In this document: piece after piece, positions 10,301-19,509 of the stretch
How positions within the stretch are numbered: position 1 is the stretch's first letter
Layout of the letters: each line of letters opens with the position of its first letter
Assembly: GCA_022702705.1 (NCBI GenBank)
Contig: CM040434.1
Location: 62,273,334 to 62,337,333 of the forward strand
Source: Papilionanthe hookeriana x Papilionanthe teres
Lineage: Eukaryota > Streptophyta > Magnoliopsida > Asparagales > Orchidaceae
Length of the DNA stretch: 64,000 nt
Reading direction: 5' to 3'
The notes under the pieces: generated by a model
What the model was told of the DNA's origin: nothing
Databases searched by the model: none
Seen by the model: the letters and a program-made list of their open reading frames with translations, nothing else
Made by a program: the position numbers and the translations under genes

Positions 10301-11109
10301 TTTCGGTGAAGTATGGAAGGGCTCCAACATGATCTAAATGGCTGTAATACACATCATCCCAAACAAATAAGTCCAAATAGCACAAAAAATATACAATGCA
10401 GAATAGTAAACAAAGATCTACAAAACATTTTGTTTTAATATGATAAAACACCTATGGAGCAAAATGAACAGCTAAGCAGTGGGAAGAACACATTAGCATG
10501 AGAAGCAATCCAGAACCCTAAACCCAAAATGTCACAATTAACTCTAGAACAAGTATATATCTTCTTCATTAGCCTTGCTCTTAAAATTTAGGGTCTTGGC
10601 ATTGTGAATCCTTGTTTTTCATTCCTGAATCATGGTAACTAATGTTTGTGGTAATGACCATGTTGTTCGCAAATCATCCTGAACAACTACTATTCATATA
10701 ATCCTCTAACAATGCCATGAACAAGAAATGGCAAATGAATGAGTGATAATAATTGCAACTCACAAATGGGTGATTACGATGCAAGTGAGTGCAGAGTTGA
10801 AATCTCCAGACTCAGTGATTCGGGAGAAGTCGGGATATCGGCGTTTATCAAGGTAGCCCATGTGCATTCCGCAGTCAAACATAATCCTCCTGCCACCAAT
10901 CGAGACCACCACGCAGCTCTTGCCCACCTCTTGTCCCGCGCCTAGGATGCATAGAGTGAGAAAGAGAGTGTGTTTTTTATCATCTTCTCTTCGACGTTAT
11001 GATTGGGTAATGGTAACAATAAAGAGGCAGAAAAAAAATGAAAGCAGGGAAGGTGGATTGAAATGCGTAAAGAAAGCGGCTCGCCTAGGATCAGACATTC
11101 GATGGCCAT
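3517..11109 (-). CDS. CPSF73-II: CPSF73-II / Integrator subunit 11-like RNA endonuclease, exons 1-5 (partial gene)
   Basis: Metallo-beta-lactamase / beta-CASP family nuclease homologous to Integrator subunit 11, which acts in nuclear RNA 3'-end processing. The coding exons on the minus strand are 11085-11109, 10764-10941, 10269-10341, 7762-7879 and 3517-3590. Their lengths (25, 178, 73, 118, 74) keep one frame through 156 codons without a stop. Visible motifs are MAIECLILGAGQEVGKSC at the N-terminus, the metal-binding FDCGMH near residue 31, the HFHLDH signature of lactamase motif 2 near residue 68, and PYFTEICGYNGPIYM. The second domain starts YPTKALAPLMLED and the visible part ends AYYAGH. 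This pattern is CPSF73-II, not CPSF73-I. The rest of the gene (the family is about 600 residues) lies left of the window. One oddity is a Cys before AYYAGH where relatives have Arg or Lys. Introns 3 to 5 are inflated by transposons. Confidence 0.93.
3591..4055. other. Intron 4 of CPSF73-II, left part, nothing recognised
   Basis: AT-rich intronic DNA. The short open frames here have no recognisable content. Confidence 0.5.
4056..4284 (+). mobile_element. RTE-type LINE, 3' tail fragment
   Basis: Translation gives the end of a non-LTR reverse transcriptase: 'LCVVEMRMIRWTSGFTL', then 'DKIRESHLDGLVTS' and remnants of the '(R)RVDVL' block. It matches the better preserved copy at 9310-9903. It closes with 'aaggctttgttgttgttg', the (TTG)n tail usual for plant RTE LINEs. 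It is 5'-truncated and internally decayed. Confidence 0.75.
4285..4314. repeat. (GT)n microsatellite
   Basis: About 15 uninterrupted GT units directly after the RTE tail. Confidence 0.9.
4320..6300 (+). mobile_element. L1-like non-LTR element carrying ORF1 only
   Basis: A CpG-rich leader (4320-4770) contrasts sharply with the AT-rich surroundings. It is followed by an ORF1-like reading frame, a 3' untranslated region with typical plant LINE wording (6120-6270) and a (TA)n tail at 6276-6300. No endonuclease or reverse transcriptase sequence lies between ORF1 and the tail. The unit therefore looks like a non-autonomous derivative, or one internally deleted for ORF2. Exact ends and a target duplication were not found. 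Confidence 0.55.
4771..5972 (+). pseudogene. LINE ORF1: DUF4283 plus zinc-knuckle nucleic-acid-binding protein
   Basis: From the ATG at 4771 one frame runs through a DUF4283-type fold. The stretch LNLIGKFLYRHPKMKLIRKE resembles the usual 'LVGKF..G.P..eLIRK.F', followed by 'HILIQL.NEEDY'. It continues through three in-frame stops into MKILKWSADFDPHTEPPTIP with VWIRLPGL. A knuckle of the form C-x2-C-x4-H-x4-C (SYCSHCRMFGHSNSLC) lies near 5464-5511. Such proteins coat LINE RNA. The frame stops at 5755-5757, and a further open stretch in another frame (5757-5972, ending WQVYTSRKNKNGG) is probably the displaced C-terminus. Confidence 0.7.
6301..6852. other. Intron 4 of CPSF73-II, nothing recognised
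   Basis: AT-rich intronic DNA between the L1-like and RTE fragments. Confidence 0.5.
6853..7232 (+). mobile_element. RTE-type LINE, 3' tail fragment
   Basis: Plus-strand reading gives 'EMRMLTCMSGFAL', then 'LRWFSHIKGQPCNGPIRRVD', then 'VKKDRGRPKKTWECCIKM', and ends near 'HVADP' and a TTG-rich tail. Same family as the copies at 4056 and 9310, interrupted by stops. A single insertion around 6940 (an extra repeat of the rightward-reading frame) disturbs the middle. Confidence 0.75.
7233..7761. other. Intron 4 of CPSF73-II, nothing recognised
   Basis: AT-rich DNA with no recognisable coding or repeat content, ending at the donor of exon 4 (minus strand). Confidence 0.5.
7762..7879 (-). CDS. CPSF73-II: CPSF73-II exon 4
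   Basis: The acceptor is TTTATCAG. Encodes YPTKALAPLMLEDYRKVMVE through a Glu-rich stretch to CMKK, and leaves one base of a Val codon. The donor is GTTGGC, a weak but legal GT site. Confidence 0.92.
7880..9295. other. Intron 3 of CPSF73-II, left part
   Basis: AT-rich intronic DNA. Around 8790-8935 a phrase like 'gacttgaagtagc' recurs three or four times at irregular spacing, a weak local repeat. Nothing else was recognised. Confidence 0.5.
9310..9903 (-). mobile_element. 5'-truncated RTE-type LINE with target-site duplication
   Basis: The minus-strand frame 9349-9843 is open for 164 codons. It contains FYKLVVRSAMFYDAECWPL, KLSVAEMRMIRWMSGFTLRD, LRWFGHIQRRPSDDPIRRVD and KKGRGRPRKTWANCIKNDLN, ending IYVADPK. 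This is the C-terminal end of a plant RTE reverse transcriptase and the element's conserved 3' region. The 3' end is a (TTG)n-type tail (plus-strand 'aacaacaacaataacaac' at 9310-9335). The 14-base direct repeat CATCAATGAAACAT flanks it exactly at 9296-9309 and 9904-9917. The copy is young enough to keep its duplication. It lies in host intron 3, in the host gene's orientation. Confidence 0.9.
9918..10268. other. Intron 3 of CPSF73-II, right part, nothing recognised
   Basis: AT-rich intronic DNA next to the donor of exon 3. Confidence 0.5.
10269..10341 (-). CDS. CPSF73-II: CPSF73-II exon 3
   Basis: The acceptor is TTACAG. The exon completes the Phe codon and gives HFHLDHVGALPYFTEICG, containing the metal-binding HxHxDH motif, and ends at IYMT. 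The donor is GTAAGT at 10268. Confidence 0.92.
10764..10941 (-). CDS. CPSF73-II: CPSF73-II exon 2
   Basis: Follows a pyrimidine-rich acceptor ending ATCCTAG. Encodes GAGQEVGKSC through FDCGMH to CIVITH. The donor is GTGAGT at 10763. The exon is fully open and leaves two bases of a split Phe codon. Confidence 0.92.
11085..11109 (-). CDS. CPSF73-II: CPSF73-II exon 1 (coding part)
   Basis: Encodes MAIECLIL plus the first base of the next Gly codon. The ATG at 11109 was chosen because the eight residues match the N-terminus of the plant family. The donor that keeps the frame is AG|GCGAGC, a GC rather than a GT donor. Confidence 0.85.
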
Positions 11110-11276
11110 TTTTGTTTGACGTGCAACGAGATCAAGAGCTCTTTATAACCCTAGAAAAGGAAGAGTTTCAGACATGCCGCGAAGCAATGTTAGCTGAAAG
11201 GTCGGCTGACGCTATAGGTGGGGATGTCGACGACGCTGATGGCGGAAGGAGAGTTGCTTTGGGAGAAGTTTAGGCC
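11110..11276 (-). promoter_or_regulatory. Residual proximal promoter / 5' leader of CPSF73-II
   Basis: Only about 168 bases separate the start codon from the MULE. On the minus strand they contain GGTTATAAAG (11141-11150), a TATA-like sequence overlapping a CTAGGGTT telo-box-like motif, and an ACGT core (11119-11122). The TATA-like site is only about 35 bases from the ATG, so either the leader is very short or this is not the true core promoter. All functional statements here are inference. Confidence 0.35.
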
Positions 11277-11285
11277 TACTATGGA

Positions 11286-11340
11286 AGCAAATTATTCCGT
11301 CCGATGGCGTACCCGTCCTGACCCGCCCGCCCAAGTGTGA
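11286..11340. repeat. MULE left terminal inverted repeat
   Basis: Starts (A)GCAAATTATTCCGTCC and ends around GCCCAAGTGTG. It is homologous to the reverse complement of 56248-56402, which has about 85 extra bases between the two conserved blocks. Confidence 0.85.
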
Positions 11341-11495
11341 AAAAAATACTCTTTTGACATTTTCGACCAATTTGAAAAGGCGTATTTTATCTCCATTAAT
11401 TTTATGTTTTTGGACATTTCTTTGTTTGCATTAGCTTTAGGTTTTGTGAGAGTTTTTATCTGCATTAGGTGTACAGTTTCTTTCCTAACGACGAA

Positions 11496-14400
11496 ATGCA
11501 ATCGGCCGCTCAAAATACTTTCGAGGAACACAACAATGAGCTGGAATCGTAAAGTATATTCGTGGAACATGATTTCGGATCGAGTGCAGCTGCGACTAAA
11601 AATATCAGGCAGGTTTGTGAGTTTTTTTTTAGTGCGGGTTTTATGGTTTATGTACAGTTTAATGGTTTTTCTTTTATCGAACGTGTAACCTTAAATCTGT
11701 GTTAGAGTGCGACGTGGTGATATATAAGTAATATCAAGGAGATATACTAGTAGTATTTTATGAGTAGCGTTAAGTTTCTTTTAGAGTGGGACGTGGTGTC
11801 ATTTAGGTAATATGACGATGCTATGAATAGTAGATCTGCTAGTGATGTTTTTATTGTGGAGCTATTCTGGTGTTATTACTGTATTATTCTCTTCTACTAT
11901 TACTGTCTCCCTAATGGTGTTATTCTGATGTTATTTTGGTTATACGACGGTGTTGTTTTGGTCATATGACGGTGTTATTCTGATGTTATTTTGGTTATAT
12001 GATGGTTATATGTGTGATATTGTGGAATTATGATGGTAATTAAGGTTCGGTATTATTGGCTTGTTTTCGTGAAATTTGTGGTGGAGTGGATTGTGGTTTT
12101 TTTTAGGCATTATCGATGTCTTATACTATGGTGAATTTATCTTAGGAGACAGTTTTATTAGACTTTTTAGTTTGTGTTATAGTTGTGGCACCTGTGTGTG
12201 ACCCTGGTGGTATTGTGGTGTTATTATGGTAATATTTCTGTTTTATCCGCTGTTAAGATGTTTGTTACTGACATACACATCCTGATCTAATTGCAGTTAC
12301 CCGAGACAAGAAGTGCTTCAAATGATCCAATTGTAGACATATTGCTTTCTGCGGTTGCCCATAGTGAGAAGGAAGCATATGAAACATATTGCGCATATGC
12401 ACACCATGCTGGATTTACTGTGCGAAAGAACCACTGTAGTTTTTGACCGAATTCAAAGAGGATCAAGTCAAGGGAGTTTGTATGTGGCAAGGCTGGTTTT
12501 AAGAAAGAATTGAAGGACAATACCACAGTGAAGTACAAAAGAGCGGACACAAGGACTGGTTGTCCAGCCATGATCCGATATGCCGCTGATGCCGATGGTA
12601 ACTGGTCGGTCAAGAAATTCATCGAAAGACATAACAATCCGTTGGCGGAGGATGGTGACAAGCATCTATTGCGTTCCAGCAGAAAGATGAGTGACATCAA
12701 TGCGGATGTCCTCAGATCAATGACAAAATCAGGGATTAGAACAATAGATGCGTTTAGCTTCCTAGCCACAGAGGTCGGGGGAGTGGAGAATCTTGATTGT
12801 ACAAAGAGGGATGCCTACAATTTCGTACAAAGAGAGAGAAAAATTCACATTGAAATGGGGGATGCTAATTTTTTACTACAACTGTTTAATGCACGGTAAT
12901 CCGAGGATCCAATGTTTACGTGAGACTTCCAACTTGATGAGTCTGGTAGTTTGTTGAATTTTTTATGGAGCGATGGGATGTCCAGACTTGATTACGACTA
13001 CTTTGGGGATGTAATAACCTTTGATACAAGTTACAGACTGAATAAATACAACAGATGTTGTGCGCCGATTGTCGGTGTGAACCACCATTGACAGAACGTT
13101 CTTTTTGCAGTTGGTTTTTTGTCAGATGAAATCGTTGAGTCATTCAAGTGGCTATTCAAAGCCTTTATCCGTATAATGGATAACAAGCACCCAATTACAA
13201 TATTCACTTACCAGGATCAAGCAATGTCTGGAGCAATTCAAGAGTGTTTGCCGCACACTAGACATAGATTATGCCAATGACATATATACAAAAAATTATC
13301 TTCAAAAGTACATTGTGCTGTGGGGAGCAAGAGAATCAATGATTTTTTTTATAAATTCATGAATGGATGTGACTCAGAAGAGGAGTTCAAAGAAATTTGG
13401 GGTGAAATGATTGATAAAGGAAATCTTCAGGAGAATGTTTGGTTTGATGATTTGTATAATATAAGGCATTGGTGGTCAACAACCTTCAATAAAGAAATAT
13501 TTGGAATGAGTATTCTATCAACTCAAAGAAATGAGTCAATGAATAACATCTGTCATGATGTCTCTAATGCAACAAGCTCCCTAACTGAATGTTTTTTGGG
13601 ACTTGAAAATATCATGAAAATTTGGGAAGAAATGAGAAGGATGAAGATTTTAAATGCCAACAATCTGCAATTGTTCCCGCTGTAAAAAACAGTCTTGTAT
13701 TGAGGCATGTTGCTTTACATTACACAAGGAAGTTATATTCGAAGTTCAAAGCAGAGTTTCTATATGGTTTGTGTGGGCTTACTGTGGAGTGCTCTGGCAA
13801 CAATGATTCAGAATTTTACATACGAACCTATGATAATATGGACACAGACAAAGTTTGGATTGTAAAACTTGACAGAGGTAATTCGGAAATTACGTGCAGT
13901 TGCAAAAAATTTGAAATGATGGGTTTATTATGTGCTCACGCTCTAAGGGTTCTTCAGCATACAAATGTGTCCAAATTTTCATATAAATATATATTACTAA
14001 GGTGTTCTATTCATGCAAAAAGAAACGTATATAACAGTTACAGATTTCGATAGCTTAAGGGGTCCCAAATGTTACCAAGCGCTTAAAGCGGACTCATATA
14101 TCGCACACACGTTCATAAATTTGCATACCAGATCAGTACAAAAACGCAAGGTCATGAACGAGCTGAGCAATTTGTTCTGGAGACATTAAAGAAACTAACA
14201 GTCGATGTCGATCACATATTGAGTGGGAGAGAACCTCAAGAAAAGGAAAAATCAAGTAAGAAGAAGACACCGTGTAGAGAGCAAAATATTAATGACCCTA
14301 GAAAGATGCATCTAAAAGGAATATCTAATTCAAGATTGAAAGACTACTGGGAAAAAAACAAGAGAACAAAAAGTAAGTTTTAGTTCGCTAAATTAAAGTT

Positions 14401-14602
14401 TTACAAACTATACAATACATGGACTCCCTAACATGTAATATTTTTTACAGGAATGGAGAAAGATGACTGATCAAGAGAAGTTAGATTTCCCCAAGCTCGA
14501 CAAATTGGTTCGGCATGTCGGATCACTTCAGCCAGGAACTGCCTACATCACAACACACAGAGACATATACGAGCTTGTTAATGGACATGGATGATTATGT
14601 CT
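11496..14602 (+). pseudogene. FAR1/FHY3-type MULE transposase, decayed
   Basis: Proposed exons are 11496-11612, 12297-14372 and 14451 to about 14602, with GT donors and AG acceptors and a matching phase between exons 1 and 2. Exon 1 encodes MQSAAQNTFEEHNNELES followed by a stop. Exon 2 begins with a FAR1 DNA-binding domain (EAYETYCAYAHHAGFTVRK, then TGCPAMIRY). The MULE catalytic core follows: Asp in FDTSYRLNKYN (about 13020), Asp in TYQDQAM (about 13205) and Glu in STQRNESMN (about 13540). A SWIM zinc finger (ITCSCKKFEMMGLLCAHAL) lies at about 13886-13945. All catalytic residues survive, but at least five stops and a frameshift near 13625-13700 break the frame. Such proteins bind the terminal repeats and catalyse transposition. 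Confidence 0.88.
11880..12250. repeat. Degenerate GTTATT minisatellite in the transposase intron
   Basis: Variants of 'gtgttattctgatgttattttggttata' recur irregularly. Similar GTTATT-type repeats occur in the intron of the second MULE and at 56660-57300. Confidence 0.55.
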
Positions 14603-15180
14603 AGAACGATAAGTTCAATTGCAATATTTTGGAGTTGTTCTATTGTTGTTGTGGTTGGATTTCTCTTTGGTATGTATTCGATAATGGAAAAAAAACAACC
14701 GCCACTGGATTTAGTTTATTCAACTCAATCGTATTATTTAGGTTATATATTGGATTTGTTGTCGTTGTATTCTATTTGCTGTGCTATTGTCTCTCTACTA
14801 GTCATATGATTTGTGATAGATTTTTGAATTATTGTCGTTGTATTATACTTATGATATTAATTCCCTCCCTTTGATCGTATTGAAATATTCCGAGGCTCAT
14901 TCCTCTTACAATGTGGAATAAAGCGGCCTACATAATACAACATTAAAACCAATGTAATAATGCTCTACTACAACAACAGCTTATTCAGCTCGAACGTTTG
15001 ATTGTGTTATGGTCCTTTATGCATTTAGTTTTAGGACAACAAATAGTCGTATTATTTAAGAATTATTTTCGAATTGTTGTCGTTGTATTATATTGCCAAT
15101 GATTCCGCAGGTCACTCAACTTAGACCGCGGAATAAAGCAGCCTACAGTATACAACCGTGAAACGATCATAATAATGCGA
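14603..15180. other. MULE internal sequence downstream of the transposase
   Basis: T-rich stretches with 'attgtcgttgtat' repeated several times. No gene recognised. Confidence 0.5.
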
Positions 15181-15184
15181 AGGT

Positions 15185-15745
15185 ACTATGTGGCGGATAA
15201 AACACGGTAGTATTGGAATATTCGTCGCCTTATTTCGGAACACCACACCGGATGAAACATGGTTGTATTGGAATATTCCTCGTTATACATTTGAACACTG
15301 CGGCGGATAAAACATGGTAGTATTGGAATATTCGTCGTCTTATTTCAGAACACCGCGCCGGATGAAACATGGTTGTATTGGAATATTCCTCGTCATACAT
15401 TGGAACACTGCGGCGGATAAAACACGGTAGTATTGGAATATTCGTCGCCTTATTTCAGAACACCGCGCCGGATGAAACATGGTTGTATTGGAATATTCCT
15501 CGTCATACATTGAAACATTGCGGCAGATAAAACACAGTAGTATTGGAATATTGGTCGCCTTATTTCAGAACACCGCGCCAGATAAAACATGGTTGTATTG
15601 GAATATTCCTCGTCATACATTGGAATACTGCGACGGATACAACACGGTAGTATTGGAATATTCGTCGTCTTATTTTGGAACACCGGGCCGGATGAAACAT
15701 GGTTGTATTGGAATATTCCTCGTCATACATCAGAATACTGCGTAG
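15185..15745. repeat. Tandem repeat, about 110-bp unit, five copies
   Basis: Each unit is two related halves. One reads 'cggcggataaaacacggtag' and continues 'tattggaatattcgtcg'. The other reads 'ccggatgaaacatggttg' and continues 'tattggaatattcctcg'. Units start near 15191, 15301, 15411, 15521 and 15631. The core GTATTGGAATATTC is constant in every half-unit. Confidence 0.85.
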
Positions 15746-16690
15746 GATAATATTATCATATAAAGAGTACTATCTTAATACGTCCTAAGAAATGCCCAAA
15801 TACAACCAATGTAATGCAGCAGGTTGTAGAACCAATATTTCGTAAAAGAACTTCAGCATCGAGATACAACCAATGATATGTATATACTACCACAATAACA
15901 TCGAGATACAACCCAGATGCAGGACCGAAACTTGGAAGCCTTACTGAACTCCAACAACAACAATGTACCAATACAGTCATAATAACTAAAGAGGAAAACC
16001 ACATACAACATTAATACATCGCTTTATTTAGTATTAACTGATAAAAACCAGATACACAGATCATGGGCTAATATTATCATATAAAGAGTACTACCTTAAT
16101 ACGTCCTAAGAAATTCTCAAATACAACCAATGTAAAGCAGCAGGTTGTAGAACCAATATTTCATAAAAGAACTTCAGCATCGAGATATAACCAACGATAT
16201 GTATACACTACCATAATAACATCGAGATACAACTTGGAAGCCTTATTGAACTCCAACAACAACAATGTACCAATACAGTCATAATAACTAAAGAGGAAAA
16301 CCACATACATAATTAATACATTGCTTTATTTAGTATTAACTGATAAAAATAAGATACACAGATCATGGGCTAATATTATTATATAAAGAGTACTACCTTA
16401 ATACGTCATAAAAATAACAAAATATAACCAATGTAAAGCAGTAGGTTACATAACCAATATTTCGTAAAACAACATCAGCATCGAGATACAACCAACGATA
16501 TGTATATATTACGACAATAACATCGAGATACAACCCAGATGCAGGACCGAAACTTGGAAGCCTTACTGAACTCCAACAACAACAATGTACAAATACAGTC
16601 ATAATAACTAAAGAGGAAAACCACATACAACATTAATACATTGCTTTAGTTAGTATTAATTGATAAAAACCACATACACAAATCATGGGC
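15746..16690. repeat. Tandem repeat, about 300-310-bp unit, three copies
   Basis: Units start near 15748, 16070 and 16370 with 'taatattat.atataaagagtacta'. Each ends with a phrase (ttagtattaa.tgataaaaa) that in the last copy is the end of the ULP1-type reading frame. The array therefore arose by duplication from the 3' end of that gene and its downstream sequence. Confidence 0.85.
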
Positions 16691-16728
16691 TAATTGTGCC
16701 CTGAATTTAGGCATGTCTGCTTGCCAAC
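16646..16728 (-). pseudogene. 3' end of the MULE ULP1-type gene, cut off by the Athila insertion
   Basis: On the minus strand, from the target-site base 16723 to the stop at 16646-16648, the frame reads QADMPKFRAQLAHDLCMWFL and six more residues. It continues directly, in frame, from the SQEQGW end of the exon at 50177-50359 once the Athila element and one copy of its CCAAC duplication are removed. M..FR..LA.DLC is a usual ending of plant ULP1-like proteins. This split is direct evidence that the Athila element inserted into the gene. Confidence 0.88.
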
Positions 16729-18261
16729 TGACCACACTTCTCGGGGTTATATAATTTTATAAGTGTTTAACAGTGTATAAATAATTTTTAATAAAAGCAA
16801 TGTTACCCCTTTATCAACGCAAGTATACGTATCGTTCAAGTAATAAAGGGTACTAATGGAGTCGTAGATATCGATCCCACAGGAAAGTTTAAAGATTACA
16901 AACTAATTTCAGCAGAAGCTATTACTATCTAGTATATGGTAATAAAGAACACTTATATTAAATTCTACTACTAAATTTTTGAATGGAAGATTACAATTTA
17001 GAAAAGTATCTCTCTCCTTGTTAAGATAATTAAGTGATTGGAAAATTAAACCAATTAGAATTATATTGTGCTAAATAGGAGCATTCCTATTCTTTACCCT
17101 TTGGTCCCGGCATAAAGAATATTGACTAATCCAATGCTTGGTTATTGAATCAGTGGCTAGGCTAGGAGGGTACCGACTCTCACTTTGGAGCTCCCACCCT
17201 CCCCTCGCCTGAGGGCTAACATCTACACTTCAGCACCCAAACTATATGACCGATTTGAAGATTTTAGTCTGTCACTCTAAAATATCCAATTCTACGCCCG
17301 ATAAATAATATTTCCCTATTTATTTGCACCATCCTTTCAAGGCCTTTGCTTTCCCCGAATCTTGAATGTAATCTTTACTATTAATTTTAATTCAACATAT
17401 TTTAACAATTCAATTTGCCAAATTGAAAGTAAATTAAGATTTAAGTAAAAGATTATCACAATTTGTTTTTAATATTTTAGGCACAACTAATTCAATTTTC
17501 CATTTTACAAAATCTCAAAAACAAGAAGAAAGATAAAGAAAACTACTCGGAATGCATAGGAAGAATAACACAAAATTTGGATTTCATATAAAAGTAAAGC
17601 TATAAAACAATAGACAAAACTTATCTCAAATTTTCTCCTCAAGCAGACTCCTTAAAGTTCCTCTGACTCTTCCTTCTTGTACAACACACTCAATTAAACT
17701 CACTAATATACTCTCTAGAACACACTCACACACTAATACTGAGACTCTGAAGACACAAACGACACACACACACACTAAAAAATGACACAAAGAAGACATA
17801 CATTCGGCCTAAAATCGTCTCTGTTTAAAGATGGAAAAATATTTCCAATGGTTGCTTAAGCACCTCTTCAAAAAGCGTCCAGATTTATTGAATATTGCTT
17901 GAACCGACCTTCTCGCCGTCGACGGGCTTCTAGAATATTGGCCAACTGCTAAGGCTCGCTGTCGGAGGGCTCGATCTCACCGTCGGTGGGCTCGATCTCG
18001 CTATCAGCGGGCTTTTATATAATATATTCTTATTCTTTCTGAAAAAACATGCCGTCGGCGGCCTATTCCTCGCCGTCGGCGGGCTAGTTCAATTTTTATC
18101 TTTTTTTAGTCCTTTTCGTTCCAGATTTGCTCATTTTCCATCTTTTTGCTCCATTACCTATAAATCTTTATACATGCAATAAAACATAGAAAATACCTTT
18201 CTTTAAAGTACAATTTCATAAAAAATTGTTATGAATTTCTCAATACATTTTTCTCTAGTCA
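16729..18261 (-). repeat. Athila 3' LTR (1533 bp)
   Basis: Matches the split LTR at 28530-28549 plus 48666-50176 along its whole length. By eye it differs at about 7% of positions in a 175-base sample. It contains a (CA)n stretch near 17765 and four copies of the CGCCGTCGGCGGGC-type motif (17905-18085). A TTTAAA sequence near 17823 could be part of the LTR promoter (inference). Confidence 0.92.
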
Positions 18262-19505
18262 AAATCCCTCAAACTTAACTATTACTTGTCCTCAAGTAAT
18301 CTTGATACTACATAAAAGTAATGATTATTTGTAGTAAAGCTTTAATTCAGAAATACTATGAATTTGTTTTAAATAAATATTATAGTAAAGTTTATCAAAA
18401 AGATTTTTAGATAATTAAATTAACTCTATAGATGTAAGAATATTTAGTCATCAAGTTTAAGAGTTCTAGTCTTCTATTCGTTTCAAGCATGACTATATTT
18501 TGCAATATTAAATTACTTAGGATATTCAGATGATAAGAAATTTATGAAAATACAACTTAGTAAAAATACTAATCCATATATATAAGTTCAATTGAGTTTA
18601 CCCTTTAGGTTGATTCAAATGAAGCCAATTTTTGATAAGGCAGCTCCTCAAACTTCTCCTCACTTACTTTTTCTTTTCTTTTTATTTGGATTGATTTTCA
18701 ATCCTATATTTTTTTTCTTTTCAGGGATTGTTTTTCAATCCTTCTTTTTTTTTCAAGTGAGGATTACTGTATCTGGATAGCCTGTTAATGATTTTGACCT
18801 TCACTTTTCTCTTCCTAAATTTGTAACTTGAAACATTTCCTTATCTTATATGTATTTTATAGTTTTTACATTATTGAGTTTCAATCTTTTCTTTCTCAAC
18901 TAAATACTTAAGAATTTAATATTTTTAAAATATTGTTTTCCTTACTTTAAATAGTTAACTATATTCTTTTCCTCTTATTCCAAATATCTTAATCTACAAA
19001 TTTAGTTTAATTACTAAAAATAATTCTTTTAACTTTCTATAATAGTTAAATAAATTAATTCTAGTTTACTAAATTAAATTTACCATAGAAAATCATTTTA
19101 TAATAATTTTTGAAAATATTTAATTGAGAACAATTAATAGTTAAACCTGTTTTTCCCTCCCCCAAACTTAAATTTTTCTATCTAATCATATAGGGTGAAA
19201 AGAAAACATACTGTAAATTTAAATCATACATCGTGATTTAGGTATTTCTCCTTTTTTGAAGTTTCTGCAGGTTCTTTTCATCACTTAATTAACCTGTACT
19301 ATTAATAACTTTCTACACACATATAACATCAAAGAATTCACTGGGTAAAGAAATTTTGAAGTAAGTATAAAATACTAACACACTTTCTTACTGCATTTAA
19401 TTAAAATGTCTTCCACAACAAAATAATCAAAATACATAAACTAAACAACAATACTGAATTGCAAACAATAAACAAACACATAACATAAATATCTAATCAG
19501 AGAAT
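18262..19505. other. Athila 3' untranslated internal region
   Basis: Directly right of the 3' LTR is the minus-strand purine tract AAGTTTGAGGGATTT, the likely polypurine tract. The rest is AT-rich, with runs of T, and has no recognisable gene. The tract and the following 'attacttgtc.tcaagtaa' phrase recur in the second Athila-like element near 60290. Confidence 0.7.
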
Positions 19506-19509
19506 CTAA

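Noticed and set aside
10860..11273. 137-codon plus-strand frame
   Set aside because: It is the antisense shadow of CPSF73-II exons 1-2 and the promoter; the minus-strand reading is clearly the conserved one.
12287..12769. 160-codon minus-strand frame
   Set aside because: Shadow of the FAR1-type transposase reading on the plus strand.
15756..16626. Two similar minus-strand frames (MWFSSLVIMTV...)
   Set aside because: They arise from the 300-bp tandem repeat; hydrophobic appearance is due to repeat composition. Only the last unit contains real coding sequence, the end of the ULP1-type gene.
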